A stretch of 64,000 nt of DNA from Flavobacterium sp. (GTDB lineage: Bacteria > Bacteroidota > Bacteroidia > Flavobacteriales > Flavobacteriaceae): assembly GCA_012837155.1 (NCBI GenBank), contig CP051546.1, positions 1,405,075 through 1,469,074 on the forward strand, written 5' to 3'. The position numbers were made by a program, and so were the translations under genes. Shown here one piece after another: positions 46,365 to 54,152 of the stretch. A model generated the notes under the pieces. It had not been told where the DNA came from. It did no database searches and saw only the letters and a program-made list of their open reading frames with translations. Numbering within the stretch: the first letter of the stretch is position 1; every line of letters begins with the position of its first letter.

Positions 46365-47174
46365 ATGGGATTATTTAAGAGAAATCCTTTTGGACATATC
46401 CTTTTTATAAAAAAATGGCTGATTAGAATTTTTGCGGTCCTAACTCATAGACGGTTTCGTGGTTTTAATGATTTGCAAATAGAAGGCTCTGAAATTATCA
46501 AGACATTGCCCGAAACCAACGTCCTTTTTATATCCAATCATCAAACGTATTTTGCCGACGTTGTGGCAATGTTTCACGTTTTTAACGCCAGTTTAAGCGG
46601 ACGTGAGGATTCTATAAAAAACTTGGGATACATTTGGCAACCCAAGATGAATATTTATTATGTTGCCGCCAAAGAAACAATGCAAGCGGGTTTATTACCA
46701 AGAATTTTATCCTATATTGGAGCCATTACCGTCGAAAGAACTTGGCGTTCGTGTGGAAAAGATGTAAAAGAAAAGCGAGAAGTAAACCCTAATGACACAG
46801 AGAATATTGGGGTAGCACTCAAAGATGGTTGGGTAATCACTTTTCCGCAGGGAACCACAAAATCCTTTAAACCCGTTCGCAAAGGAACGGCACATATCAT
46901 CAAACAACACCGACCTATCGTGGTGCCCATCGTGATTGACGGATTTCGTCGTTCGTTTGATAAAAAAGGATTGCGAATGAAAAAGAAAGATATTTTGCAA
47001 TCTTTTATCATTAAATCGCCATTAGTAATTGATTATGATAACGACACCATCGAGCAAATTGTCGAAAAAATAGAGTATGCCATTGAGCAACATCCATCCT
47101 TCCTTAAAGTGCTTTCCGCCGAAGAAATAAAAGCTGCTGAGGAACTTAACAAGCTGAGAGCATGGGAATATTAG
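46365..47174 (+). CDS. 1-acyl-glycerol-3-phosphate acyltransferase (PlsC-like)
   Basis: A 269-residue membrane-associated acyltransferase. Motif I is SNHQTYFADVVAMF with the catalytic His and Asp spaced as H-x5-D (about 59-65), somewhat longer than the usual HX4D spacing; motif III FPQGTTKSFKP (about 164) and motif IV VPIVIDGFRRSF follow. A hydrophobic N-terminal stretch (about 11-30) may anchor it. PlsC acylates the sn-2 position of lysophosphatidic acid in phospholipid synthesis; paralogues with this longer form in flavobacteria may acylate other lipids such as ornithine lipids. Not in an obvious operon. Confidence 0.85.
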   Translation: MGLFKRNPFGHILFIKKWLIRIFAVLTHRRFRGFNDLQIEGSEIIKTLPETNVLFISNHQTYFADVVAMFHVFNASLSGREDSIKNLGYIWQPKMNIYYVAAKETMQAGLLPRILSYIGAITVERTWRSCGKDVKEKREVNPNDTENIGVALKDGWVITFPQGTTKSFKPVRKGTAHIIKQHRPIVVPIVIDGFRRSFDKKGLRMKKKDILQSFIIKSPLVIDYDNDTIEQIVEKIEYAIEQHPSFLKVLSAEEIKAAEELNKLRAWEY

Positions 47175-47203
47175 AGTTATAAAAACTTTCGAAAGTCTCT
47201 TTT

Positions 47204-47842
47204 TTACAACTCTATTTTCTTTAATTCGTTATAATTGGCATATAATTTTCGAAGCAAAATACCATACAATAATCGGTAAAATAACCAAAACAAACCAATT
47301 ATTATCAAAATTAGTAACGTTGAGGCACCAATAATAATGACAATAAAAAGAGATTCATGACCTTTAGAAATCGCATTTTTCATCAGTGAAATGAATTCTG
47401 GATTATGATAAAACAACATTAGAATCGAAAGAATAACACTTATAGTAATTACGGCTAGATTATACCAAATATAATTTTGTACTGTTCTTTTTGTTTTTAA
47501 AATGTTGGTCATTAGCTGATGAGTAGCATCTGTTGTAGAAATAGCCTTGTAGTTTTTATAAAACAGATAAATAAACAAAATAACAACCAAATAATTAATG
47601 CCATTTAGAACAAGCATAAAAGTTTCAACGCCATATTCGTGAACTTTTTCTTGGTATTTATCATCATTTAAAAACACGGTAAGAATACTCCAAAAAAGAA
47701 ATTCTAAAATACTCACAATCAAAATCCATTTCACCACCGATGACGATTTTTTATGCAACATTTTGTAAATTGCTACTTCTGAAACCTGCTCAAAACTATC
47801 GTTTTTCTGCCAGTTTTTCTTCAATAAATCCAGCTCTTTCAT
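47204..47842 (-). CDS. Membrane protein downstream of the ECF sigma factor, possible anti-sigma factor
   Basis: A 212-residue protein whose best start is the ATG at 47842 (MKELDLLKKNWQKNDSFEQV), just overlapping the sigma-factor stop. The N-terminal 40 residues are cytosolic and charged; membrane segments lie at about 38-60, 75-97, 124-146 and 165-195. Anti-sigma factors often have a cytosolic N-terminal sigma-binding part, then membrane helices, and are encoded next to their sigma factor. No ZAS HxxxCxxC motif is present, so it would be a non-classical type. The pairing with the sigma gene is the only evidence. Confidence 0.7.
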   Translation of the reverse strand: MKELDLLKKNWQKNDSFEQVSEVAIYKMLHKKSSSVVKWILIVSILEFLFWSILTVFLNDDKYQEKVHEYGVETFMLVLNGINYLVVILFIYLFYKNYKAISTTDATHQLMTNILKTKRTVQNYIWYNLAVITISVILSILMLFYHNPEFISLMKNAISKGHESLFIVIIIGASTLLILIIIGLFWLFYRLLYGILLRKLYANYNELKKIEL

Positions 47843-47847
47843 AATCA

Positions 47848-48341
47848 TTAAGGATTTAATATTTTTTTTAATTTCCCTTTAATTCTATTCATTTTTACTC
47901 TTGCATTTACTTCGTTAATCCCTAAAGTTTCTGCTATTTCCCTATAATCCTTGTCCTCTAGATACATAAAAATCAAGGCTTTTTCAATATCGTTAAGCTG
48001 GGAAATTGCCTTATACATCAACTTCAGTTGCACCTCTTCCTCATAATTATAATCCTCTTGATTAATAAATATCTGGTGGTTTTCCTGACTTATTGTTTTT
48101 ACGGTGCGCGTACTTTTCGGTACAAAGTAATCGCCGTATTCAGCGCCACACGATACGCCCAAGTCGAAAATTTGCTGTCGCCACGAAATTTAGGGAAAGC
48201 TTTCCAAAGCTGAATCGTAATTTCCTGAAACAAATCCTTATGCGCATCCTCATCATTCGTGTACAACCTACAAATCTTGTGGATTATATTCTGATTGGTT
48301 TTTAATTCTTGTACAAAAGATTGCTCTAAACTATCGCTCAT
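47848..48341 (-). CDS. ECF-type RNA polymerase sigma factor (one frame break)
   Basis: The first part starts at the ATG at 48341 (MSDSLEQSFVQELKTNQNII) and holds region 2 (DEDAHKDLFQEITIQLWKAFPKF and FSTWAYRVALNTAITLYRK). The frame breaks at a run of four A (complement of 48114-48117); adding one base gives LYRKSTRTVKTISQENHQIF and continues to 47848. Region 4 has DKDYREIAETLGINEVNARVKMNRIKGKLKKIL, a helix-turn-helix for the -35 element. Corrected length is about 164 residues, the standard ECF size. It is followed at once by a membrane protein (47204-47842) that may be its anti-sigma factor. The regulon is unknown. Confidence 0.88.
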
Positions 48342-48420
48342 GATTGTATTAGTGGTCAAAAAAAAGATTTTGTTACAAATAAAGTGATTTTTATTAGGAG
48401 CACAAACATTCTGCATGGCA

Positions 48421-48488
48421 ATCAGCAGTCGTCCTGCTTTTCGCTATATCCACGCCCAAAAGCGTGGGATGTCGCTACAATCAGGGCT
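48421..48488. repeat. Dispersed repeat with CCACGC hairpin (copy 1, reverse orientation)
   Basis: The complement begins AGCCCTGATTGTAGCGACAT and continues CCCACGCTTTTGGGCGTGG ATATAGCG, then GCAGGACGACTGC. The same order occurs at 60721-60783 on the other strand. The core CCACGC...GCGTGG forms a short stem. Two intergenic copies 12 kb apart indicate a small repeat family. Confidence 0.7.
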
Positions 48489-48547
48489 ATTCTACCTCGT
48501 TTATTTTTCTAGTCAACTTTTTTAAAAAGAATGCTTTATATAATTCG

Positions 48548-48555
48548 TACATTTG
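48548..48555 (+). promoter_or_regulatory. Possible -7 element of ndh
   Basis: TACATTTG fits TAnnTTTG 19 bases before the ndh start codon; no TTG -33 box at the usual distance. Tentative. Confidence 0.35.
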
Positions 48556-48573
48556 TAAATCAACGACAAAAAC

Positions 48574-49878
48574 ATGAACATTCCACAATCAGAAAACCCT
48601 AGAATAGTAATCATCGGGGGCGGTTTTGCAGGTATTGCACTAGCAAAAAAATTACGAAACAAGCATGTTCAAGTTGTACTTCTAGACAAACACAATTACC
48701 ACACCTTTCAACCTTTATTATATCAAGTCGCTACTGGCGGACTCGAAGCGGGTTCTATTGCTTATCCTATTCGAAAAGTCATTCAGGAATTCGATAATTA
48801 TTATTTTCGACTCACTTCCGTAAGGGAAATCGACAGCAAAAATAAAAGCGTCATTACCGAAATAGGAAATTTAAGTTATGATTACCTCGTGATTGCCACG
48901 GGTTCAAAAACCAATTATTTTGGTAACAAAGAAATCGAACGCAATTCGATGGCGATGAAAACCATTCCGCAATCGCTTAATATTCGCAGTCTGATTCTCG
49001 AAAACTTTGAGCAAGCTGTAATTCTAAAAGATCAGGCGGAGAAAAACAGTTTAATTAATTTTGTGCTTGTTGGCGGCGGAGCAACAGGAGTCGAACTTGC
49101 CGGAGCACTCGCCGAAATGAAAAAGGCTATTCTGCAAAAAGATTATCCCGACCTTGATATTGCCAAAATGGAAATCAATTTAGTCCAAGGTAGCCACAGA
49201 ATATTGGATGCTATGAGTGAAAAATCGTCGCAAGAGGCCGAAAAATTCCTGATCGATTTGGGTGTGAAAATCTGGAAAAATACCCAAGTCACAAATTATG
49301 ATGGACGAACGATTACCACAAATACAAATTTAACTTTCGAAACCGCCACCGTAATCTGGACAGCGGGAGTTCAAGGCGCGGTAGTTGCAGGTCTTGATGG
49401 TAAATCGCTTGTCGAAAACGTAAAACGAATTCGTGTGAATCAATACAATCAGGTTCAGGGTTATGATACCATTTTTGCCGTGGGCGATATTGCCATGATG
49501 GAACTTCCAGAATATCCTCGTGGACATCCTATGATGGCACAACCCGCCCTGCAACAAGGGAAATTATTGGGCGAAAACTTAATCAAATTAATAAACAATC
49601 AGCCAATGAAAGCTTTCGAATATACAAACAAGGGAGCCATGGCAACCATAGGTCGTAACAAAGCTGTGGTCGATTTGCCTCATTATCATTTTAGCGGTGT
49701 TTTTGCTTGGTTTGTCTGGATGTTTGTGCATTTATTTTCGCTCATTGGTTTCAAAAACAAAGCCGTAGTTTTCTTGAATTGGGTGTACAATTACATCCGT
49801 TTTGACCGTGAAGGTCGATTGATTATTCGTCCATTCAAAAAGAAAAGTTTTGTTACTTTTACGAGTGATGAGGTGTAA
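48574..49878 (+). CDS. ndh: Type II NADH:quinone oxidoreductase (NDH-2)
   Basis: A 434-residue flavoprotein of the NDH-2 family. The FAD-binding Rossmann motif is IVIIGGGFAGIALAKKL (about 11-27), the NADH-binding motif is VLVGGGATGVELAGALAEM (about 163-181), and the FAD C-terminal motif is FAVGDIAMM (about 303). HNYHTFQPLLYQVATGGLE is diagnostic of this group. The C-terminus has a hydrophobic amphipathic region (WFVWMFVHLFSLIGF) that attaches to the inner membrane, and a basic tail. It passes electrons from NADH to quinone without proton pumping. The last 157 bases are duplicated 2.8 kb downstream, beyond a foreign-looking cluster. Confidence 0.9.
   Translation: MNIPQSENPRIVIIGGGFAGIALAKKLRNKHVQVVLLDKHNYHTFQPLLYQVATGGLEAGSIAYPIRKVIQEFDNYYFRLTSVREIDSKNKSVITEIGNLSYDYLVIATGSKTNYFGNKEIERNSMAMKTIPQSLNIRSLILENFEQAVILKDQAEKNSLINFVLVGGGATGVELAGALAEMKKAILQKDYPDLDIAKMEINLVQGSHRILDAMSEKSSQEAEKFLIDLGVKIWKNTQVTNYDGRTITTNTNLTFETATVIWTAGVQGAVVAGLDGKSLVENVKRIRVNQYNQVQGYDTIFAVGDIAMMELPEYPRGHPMMAQPALQQGKLLGENLIKLINNQPMKAFEYTNKGAMATIGRNKAVVDLPHYHFSGVFAWFVWMFVHLFSLIGFKNKAVVFLNWVYNYIRFDREGRLIIRPFKKKSFVTFTSDEV
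49721..49877 (+). repeat. Direct repeat, left copy: 3' end of ndh
   Basis: These 157 bases match 52551-52707 with only three differences (49727 T/C, 49815 T/C, 49872 G/A). Two are synonymous third-position changes in the ndh frame. The homology starts abruptly inside the gene and ends at the stop codon. Confidence 0.92.
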
Positions 49879-49997
49879 AAAAAGCATAAAGTAAAAGATT
49901 GAATGCTTTTGTAATAGTTGATTTAGATATTATGGTCTCTGACTTCCGTTTTTTTTCGTTTTTTTAATCTCTGAGCTACAATCAATAAAAGGCCAAC

Positions 49998-50042
49998 TAT
50001 GTATATACAATTATGCTTTAAAAAACGTCATTTATGTATATA
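49998..50042 (+). promoter_or_regulatory. Direct repeat TATGTATATA upstream of the island promoter
   Basis: TATGTATATA occurs at 49998-50007 and again at 50033-50042, 35 bases apart, or a little over three helical turns. They end 25 bases before the -33 box at 50067. This is a plausible tandem activator site but no regulator is known. Confidence 0.45.
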
Positions 50043-50066
50043 AAATAAACAGATGTTTATTTATTC

Positions 50067-50096
50067 TTGAAATTAATTTAAAATGTCATAGATTCG
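50067..50096 (+). promoter_or_regulatory. Promoter of the island peptide gene
   Basis: TTG at 50067-50069, exactly 19 bases, then TAGATTCG at 50089-50096, a 7-of-8 spaced match to TTG-N19-TAnnTTTG. Transcription would start near 50103, about 50 bases before the proposed ATG at 50151. Confidence 0.6.
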
Positions 50097-50150
50097 ATTT
50101 GAAAAAAAATATTAACCTAATTTAAAAAAACTTTAAAGATAAAAAAAATA

Positions 50151-50413
50151 ATGCGATTTTAGGTCTGATTTTGAGTGCTGTTTTTATATTGTCGGCAGGT
50201 TCAATTTCTAAAAGTATTTCTGCAAATGCGGGTTATTTTATAGCATTGCAAATTAGTGATAATGGAGTTGTCCAAAGTGGTTTGTCTGGAGCTGGTGGCG
50301 CAGCAGGTTGGTTGGTTGCGTCTTGGGCTGGAGCAAAAATTGGGGGAAATCTTGGTGCAATTGTTGGAGGTCCTCTCGGACTAATCGTAGGTGCAGGTCT
50401 TGGAGCTGCTTAA
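50151..50413 (+). CDS. Bacteriocin-like glycine-zipper peptide precursor (start uncertain)
   Basis: The clear part of the frame runs from 50171 to a TAA at 50411-50413. It has a hydrophobic N-terminal stretch (LSAVFILSAGSI), a short polar part (SKSISANAG, then ISDNGVVQSG) and a C-terminal Gly/Ala-rich region (GAGGAAGWLVASWAGAKIGG, then GAIVGGPLGLIVGAGLGAA) with repeated GxxxG. This composition is typical of pore-forming class II or circular bacteriocins. There is no ATG in this frame; either a TTG at 50171 starts it, or one T is missing in the run at 50157-50160. In that case an ATG at 50151 gives MRFLGLILSAVFILSAG, a good leader, and about 88 residues. The promoter at 50067 supports that start. 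No double-glycine leader or Cys is seen. Bacteriocin function is inferred. Confidence 0.55.
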
Positions 50414-50531
50414 AAAGCTCAACAAGTTTTAAGCGATAGAATTTTCCGAGGCTCTGACTCGTGGATAAAAAAAGGGAAGTTTGAAAATCTGAGGTTTTCA
50501 TAAAACTAAAAATTTACTTTCTTCCGATTGA

Positions 50532-50557
50532 TACCTCGGAGGCTTTGCCCCGAGGTA
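50532..50557 (+). terminator. Hairpin between the peptide gene and the M48 operon, possible attenuator
   Basis: TACCTCGG (50532-50539) pairs with CCGAGGTA (50550-50557), and GGC/GCC extend it to 11 pairs with one bulged A and a TTT loop. It lies 21 bases before the M48 start codon. The following bases (GTTTATTT) are only moderately U-rich, so it may be a leaky terminator. Confidence 0.6.
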
Positions 50558-50577
50558 GTTTATTTAAATTATTAGTT

Positions 50578-51441
50578 ATGTTGAAGTGTTTTTTTGCAGG
50601 TGCTTTATTTAATTTGATATTATATTTTTTAAGATTTATTTTTATTCTTGTGGTGTCAAAATATTACCGTGAGAGCTTTAAAAATAATTTTGGATTTGAT
50701 TTAATTGCATTCCTTTTTGAAACATTTTTTTTGGGAGGTGTCTTTTTTTTGATTTTTGTTATATCAGAATCATTTATTGATCAAAGTTTATTAGTATCTT
50801 GTTTTTCTATTTTAGTTATATCTTTAATACCATCATATAGTTTTGTTATTTATCCAATTCGACATTTATTTAAACAAAAAGATTGTACTGAGTTTAGTAG
50901 AGAATTGATAAATAGCAAGGCAGATGTATTGAAAGATTACAATATTAAGGTTTTAGATAGAGAAATTATGAATGCTTATGCGACTGGTATTATACCATTT
51001 TCAAAAACTATTTTGATAGGGAAACCCTTAATGGAAAATTTAAATAATGATGAACTATTAAGTATTATATTGCATGAAGCAGGACATCTAAAAATGAATC
51101 ATTTGAATAAATTATATTTTGTTAATTTAATAATTGCTGGTATTTCTTATTTTTTATTTCAGGTAAGAAGTATTTTTATTCATTTTGAAAGTGAACTTTT
51201 AAACGTAATTTTAGTAGGGATTACAGGAAGTCTAGTTGGTTTTATGTTGTGGTATTTACCAGGTAAAATTCAATATAGGTATGAATTGGAGGCGGATATG
51301 TTTTCTGCAAAAAATAATGGTAGTGATAATCTTATAGATGCATTAAAAATAATGGATAAGCTTTCAAACGGAGATGTCTCAAAAGGGGGAATTACTCATC
51401 CTAGTCTTAGTGATAGAATAAAAAATATTCAAAATTTATGA
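50578..51441 (+). CDS. Membrane-embedded M48-family metallopeptidase
   Basis: An in-frame TTG at 50545 lies inside the hairpin; the ATG at 50578 (MLKCFFAGALFNLILYFLRF) is preferred, giving 287 residues. Membrane segments are at about 5-30, 50-70, 80-105 and two after the active site (about 175-195 and 205-225). The zinc motif HEAGH is in IILHEAGHLKMNHLNKLYF (about 164), and the third ligand is probably the Glu of YELEADMFSA (about 227). HPSLSDRIKNIQNL at the C-terminus is a typical M48 ending. HtpX/BlaR-like peptidases cleave within or near the membrane; here it could process the upstream peptide or a membrane regulator. Its TGA overlaps the next ATG by four bases. Confidence 0.82.
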   Translation: MLKCFFAGALFNLILYFLRFIFILVVSKYYRESFKNNFGFDLIAFLFETFFLGGVFFLIFVISESFIDQSLLVSCFSILVISLIPSYSFVIYPIRHLFKQKDCTEFSRELINSKADVLKDYNIKVLDREIMNAYATGIIPFSKTILIGKPLMENLNNDELLSIILHEAGHLKMNHLNKLYFVNLIIAGISYFLFQVRSIFIHFESELLNVILVGITGSLVGFMLWYLPGKIQYRYELEADMFSAKNNGSDNLIDALKIMDKLSNGDVSKGGITHPSLSDRIKNIQNL

Positions 51442-51938
51442 AGTTGTTTTTCATATCGCTTAGTTTTTTTATAGCAGGTTTTATTTTTCAATTGTTAACT
51501 AATAAGCCAATTTGTCAAAATATAAATTATAATTACAAATTTAATCATTCAGATTTAAAAAGTATTGATACAGGATACTTGTTTGTTGATATATTTTTAA
51601 ATAATTTGATTTTATGCATATTTATATCTTTCATAGGTTATATTTCTGGGGGTATTTTAACATGTGTGCTCCTCTTTTGGAATGGTTACATTCTTTCTGT
51701 AATATTTAAAGCAGGTTTGTTAGTTTTACCTATAGTTGATGTTCTGTTTCTATCAAAGCATATGCCATTTGAAATTTTTTCTATTTTGATTTTTGCAAAG
51801 TTTGGCTTAAAAGGGTTTTTATTTTACAAAGATTTGATAACAAAAAATAAAATAAAATTTTTGCATAGGCATGAAGTTATGGATTTAATTAAACCAACAA
51901 TGCTGCTGTTATTGGCATCTATAATTGAATGCCTATGA
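51438..51938 (+). CDS. SpoIIM/DUF95-like membrane protein
   Basis: A 166-residue multi-pass protein with hydrophobic segments at about 1-18, 55-80, 82-102, 115-130 and 150-166. The middle resembles SpoIIM/DUF95: FLNNLILCIFISFIGYISGG, then GILTCVLLFWNGYILSVIF (NGYILS in place of the usual NGxxLG) and the characteristic His and Glu in SKHMPFEIFSILIFAKFGL. In circular bacteriocin clusters (AS-48, circularin A, carnocyclin A) a DUF95 protein is required for production, as part of maturation or export. In spore formers SpoIIM helps septal peptidoglycan removal. The start overlaps the M48 stop and the stop overlaps the next gene, so the three genes are translationally coupled. Confidence 0.68.
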   Translation: MKLFFISLSFFIAGFIFQLLTNKPICQNINYNYKFNHSDLKSIDTGYLFVDIFLNNLILCIFISFIGYISGGILTCVLLFWNGYILSVIFKAGLLVLPIVDVLFLSKHMPFEIFSILIFAKFGLKGFLFYKDLITKNKIKFLHRHEVMDLIKPTMLLLLASIIECL

Positions 51939-52521
51939 AAAAAGAAAGACATCTTGAAGTATCAATTTCTAATGTTGTATTAATACTTTTATATTACCTT
52001 GTTGTATTAATCATTGCGGGTGTTATAAAAATAAATATTCTAATCGACTATATACCTTCTGAGTTGGTATCAACAGCAAAATTTCAGGCTATGTTAGTAT
52101 ATTAGTCTCATCTGTAATTAGTATCCTAATTATAGTTGTACTGATTGCGGTAATATTTTTCATTAATATAATTTTTGGGTTTGGAGTTGATGAAATTTCA
52201 TTGATTGGTTCATTTAAAAATTCTGTTTACGTCTTTATTTTTTTAGAAATAATAAAATTCTTGTTAGCATATTTGCTGTTGGATGATGAATTGAAGGGTA
52301 TTTTTTATAACGAAAATTTTATTGATAATATTAAAACCACTAAATGGTTTTTCTTAGATGCAATGTTAAAATATATTATGATTTTTGCTTCTGCAATAAT
52401 TTTTATATTCAATTTGAAGCATAAAGTAAAGGAGATAAAGATATTTGTCCTTATTACATTCTTTTTTGTTCTAATCTTAGGATATTATATTTCTATTGTT
52501 GATTATTTTGCCAACATATAG
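51935..52521 (+). CDS. Multi-TM membrane protein of the island (one frame break)
   Basis: The ATG at 51935 overlaps the previous stop (ATGA). The frame from there ends at 52099, but adding one T at 52082-52084 joins ELVSTAKF to SGYVSILVSSVISILIIVVL and continues as FINIIFGFGVDEISLIGSFK to the stop at 52521. The protein of about 195 residues has segments at about 12-32, 55-85, 100-120, 140-158 and 165-190 and no recognised domain; the order of helices recalls small Yip1-like proteins. As the last gene of a peptide cluster it could be an immunity or export factor, but this is only inferred. Codon usage is extremely A/T-rich, as in the whole cluster. Confidence 0.55.
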
Positions 52522-52550
52522 TCCATGACTAGAATAAGTTTGGTGTATTT

Positions 52551-52707
52551 TGTTTGCGCATTTATTTTCGCTCATTGGTTTCAAAAACAAAGCCGTAGTT
52601 TTCTTGAATTGGGTGTACAATTACATCCGTTTTGACCGTGAAGGCCGATTGATTATTCGTCCATTCAAAAAGAAAAGTTTTGTTACTTTTACGAGTGATG
52701 AAGTGTA
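52551..52707 (+). repeat. Direct repeat, right copy: 3' end of ndh
   Basis: Matches 49721-49877 with three differences in 157 bases. It still encodes the C-terminus of NDH-2 (FSLIGFKNKAVVFLNWVY... to the stop), but without the front part. It marks the right border of the accessory island; the next gene (DUF3810) is convergent. Confidence 0.92.
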
Positions 52708-52751
52708 GATTTCAAAGTCTTGATTAACGATTTTTAATTTCAAATCTGAAT

Positions 52752-53814
52752 TCAAAAATCTTTTCCTTTATAATAACCCACCATCAAATTTACAAATTTG
52801 CTGTAACTCTCTATTCCGTCTTTTTGTTGATTCATTTTCAAGAAATTATCGTAAAAAATATGGAATCCTTTATCGATAAAAGTGTCGTATTGTTTCCAGA
52901 AATCCTCGTCTTCCTGATAATTTTTCAAAATTCCGGGATGAACGGTTTTTAGCAATTCGTCAAAAACTTTCTCGTTACGAATTTGCCAATTGCCCAAACA
53001 ATAACGCAAAGCAAAACTATATCCCGAATATTGAAAATACAAATTTTCGTTTTTAACGGATGCCAAAAAGCCAATAAAATTGCATTCACTTTCGCTGGCA
53101 AAGCCCATTTGGTGCGCCATTTCGTGACAGGTTGATGTTGGAAAATGGTACATGGGCATCAAGTAATTTACCTGCGCTTCATTGGTAAACGGATTCAAAT
53201 ACCCGCCAAAACCCATATAAGTTAACGGTAAACTAAAAAGCGATTTTTTGATGCTGGGATTGGTGTAAGCAAAAAAAGGGTATTGCTTAGAAAGTGTTTT
53301 GTATCCATTTAGATTCATCGCAAAAACTTGTTCTTGCGAATACGGAAAAAACGACTTTTACACTATCGTTTTTGGTAATTTGGGTTTGAATTTCGTTGGT
53401 TTTAGCAATCAGTTTTTTGGTAAAAGTCAATAAATCTGCATCAGAATAATCTCGTTCAATTTTCATTTTTTCGAAAAGAGGTTGACGGTAATAATTCATT
53501 GCCCACAAAAAATGAAAGAGAAAATAGACGACCGAAAGAATATTTAGCGTTTTTATAATCGTATTTTTCCATTGGGTTCTCCAGGTTTTTCTAGCTTTCC
53601 AAATCGATTTCAGTACATAAAAAATAAGTATTCCGTACAGAATATCGCCTACGGAAAACGGTATTTTTCCTAACGTTAATCGTAAAATTTTCGAAATAAA
53701 CACATACAATCCGTTGCTGTAAAACCGTTCTACAAACTCGGGAAAAACCGACATGATTTGTAAAATCAGAATTTGGATAAAGAGAAATATTGGAAGAATA
53801 TATTTGCGTTTCAC
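52752..53814 (-). CDS. DUF3810 zinc-metallopeptidase-like membrane protein (one frame break)
   Basis: The N-terminal part has two or three membrane helices (ILPIFLFIQILILQIMSVF, then YGILIFYVLKSIWKA and TLNILSVVYFLFHFLWAM). A GTG at 53814 is the likely start (VKRKYILPIFLF); the frame upstream overlaps the antitoxin gene. The frame breaks in a run of six (53346-53351); removing one base joins SVKVVFPYSQEQVFAM to NLNGYKTLSKQYPFFAYTNP and continues to 52752. The domain has a HEMAHQMGF motif (HExxH zinc site) and YFQYSGYSFALRYC. About 354 residues. DUF3810 is Bacteroidota-specific and uncharacterised. It probably was the original convergent neighbour of ndh before the island inserted. Confidence 0.85.
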
Positions 53815-53924
53815 GGTTGTGCTTTTGGTATAAAAATAACAATAAATAGAGTAGTTCGCATTCTTTTTTTGTAAATTTGTTTTTTGAGTTAATCCTTTTT
53901 GAAAATTTAAATATTTCAAAAGCC

Positions 53925-54152
53925 ATGTCAAGAGAAGAATTGATAACAAATACTATCGAAAAATTGCGTCAACTTTCTGATTCTAAGATTCAAGAAGTGT
54001 CAGATTATGTTAGTTTTTTGGCTGGTAAAATTGATGATAAAATCATCTCCGAAGGTATTAAGACACTTACTTCAACTTCAAAATCGTATGAGTTTCTTCA
54101 TAGCGAAGAGGAACTTTATCAAGTGAGTGATATAAAAGAAAAATACCAATGA
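53925..54152 (+). CDS. Antitoxin of a MazF-like toxin-antitoxin pair
   Basis: Start chosen at the ATG at 53925 (MSREELITNTIEKLRQLSDSKI); the longer frame from 53877 adds an unlikely leader. The protein of 75 residues has an N-terminal helix-rich part (LSDSKIQEVSDYVSFLAGKI) like DUF2281-type antitoxins and a variable C-terminal tail (EFLHSEEELYQVSDIKEKYQ) that would block the toxin. Its stop overlaps the toxin start by four bases (ATGA), the usual coupling. Antitoxin identity comes mainly from position. Confidence 0.72.
   Translation: MSREELITNTIEKLRQLSDSKIQEVSDYVSFLAGKIDDKIISEGIKTLTSTSKSYEFLHSEEELYQVSDIKEKYQ

Noticed and set aside
50411-50500. In-frame continuation of the peptide gene past its TAA (KAQQVLSDRIF...)
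   Set aside because: The stretch after the stop is also open for 29 codons and basic, but joining it needs stop read-through; without homologues I keep the stop at 50413.
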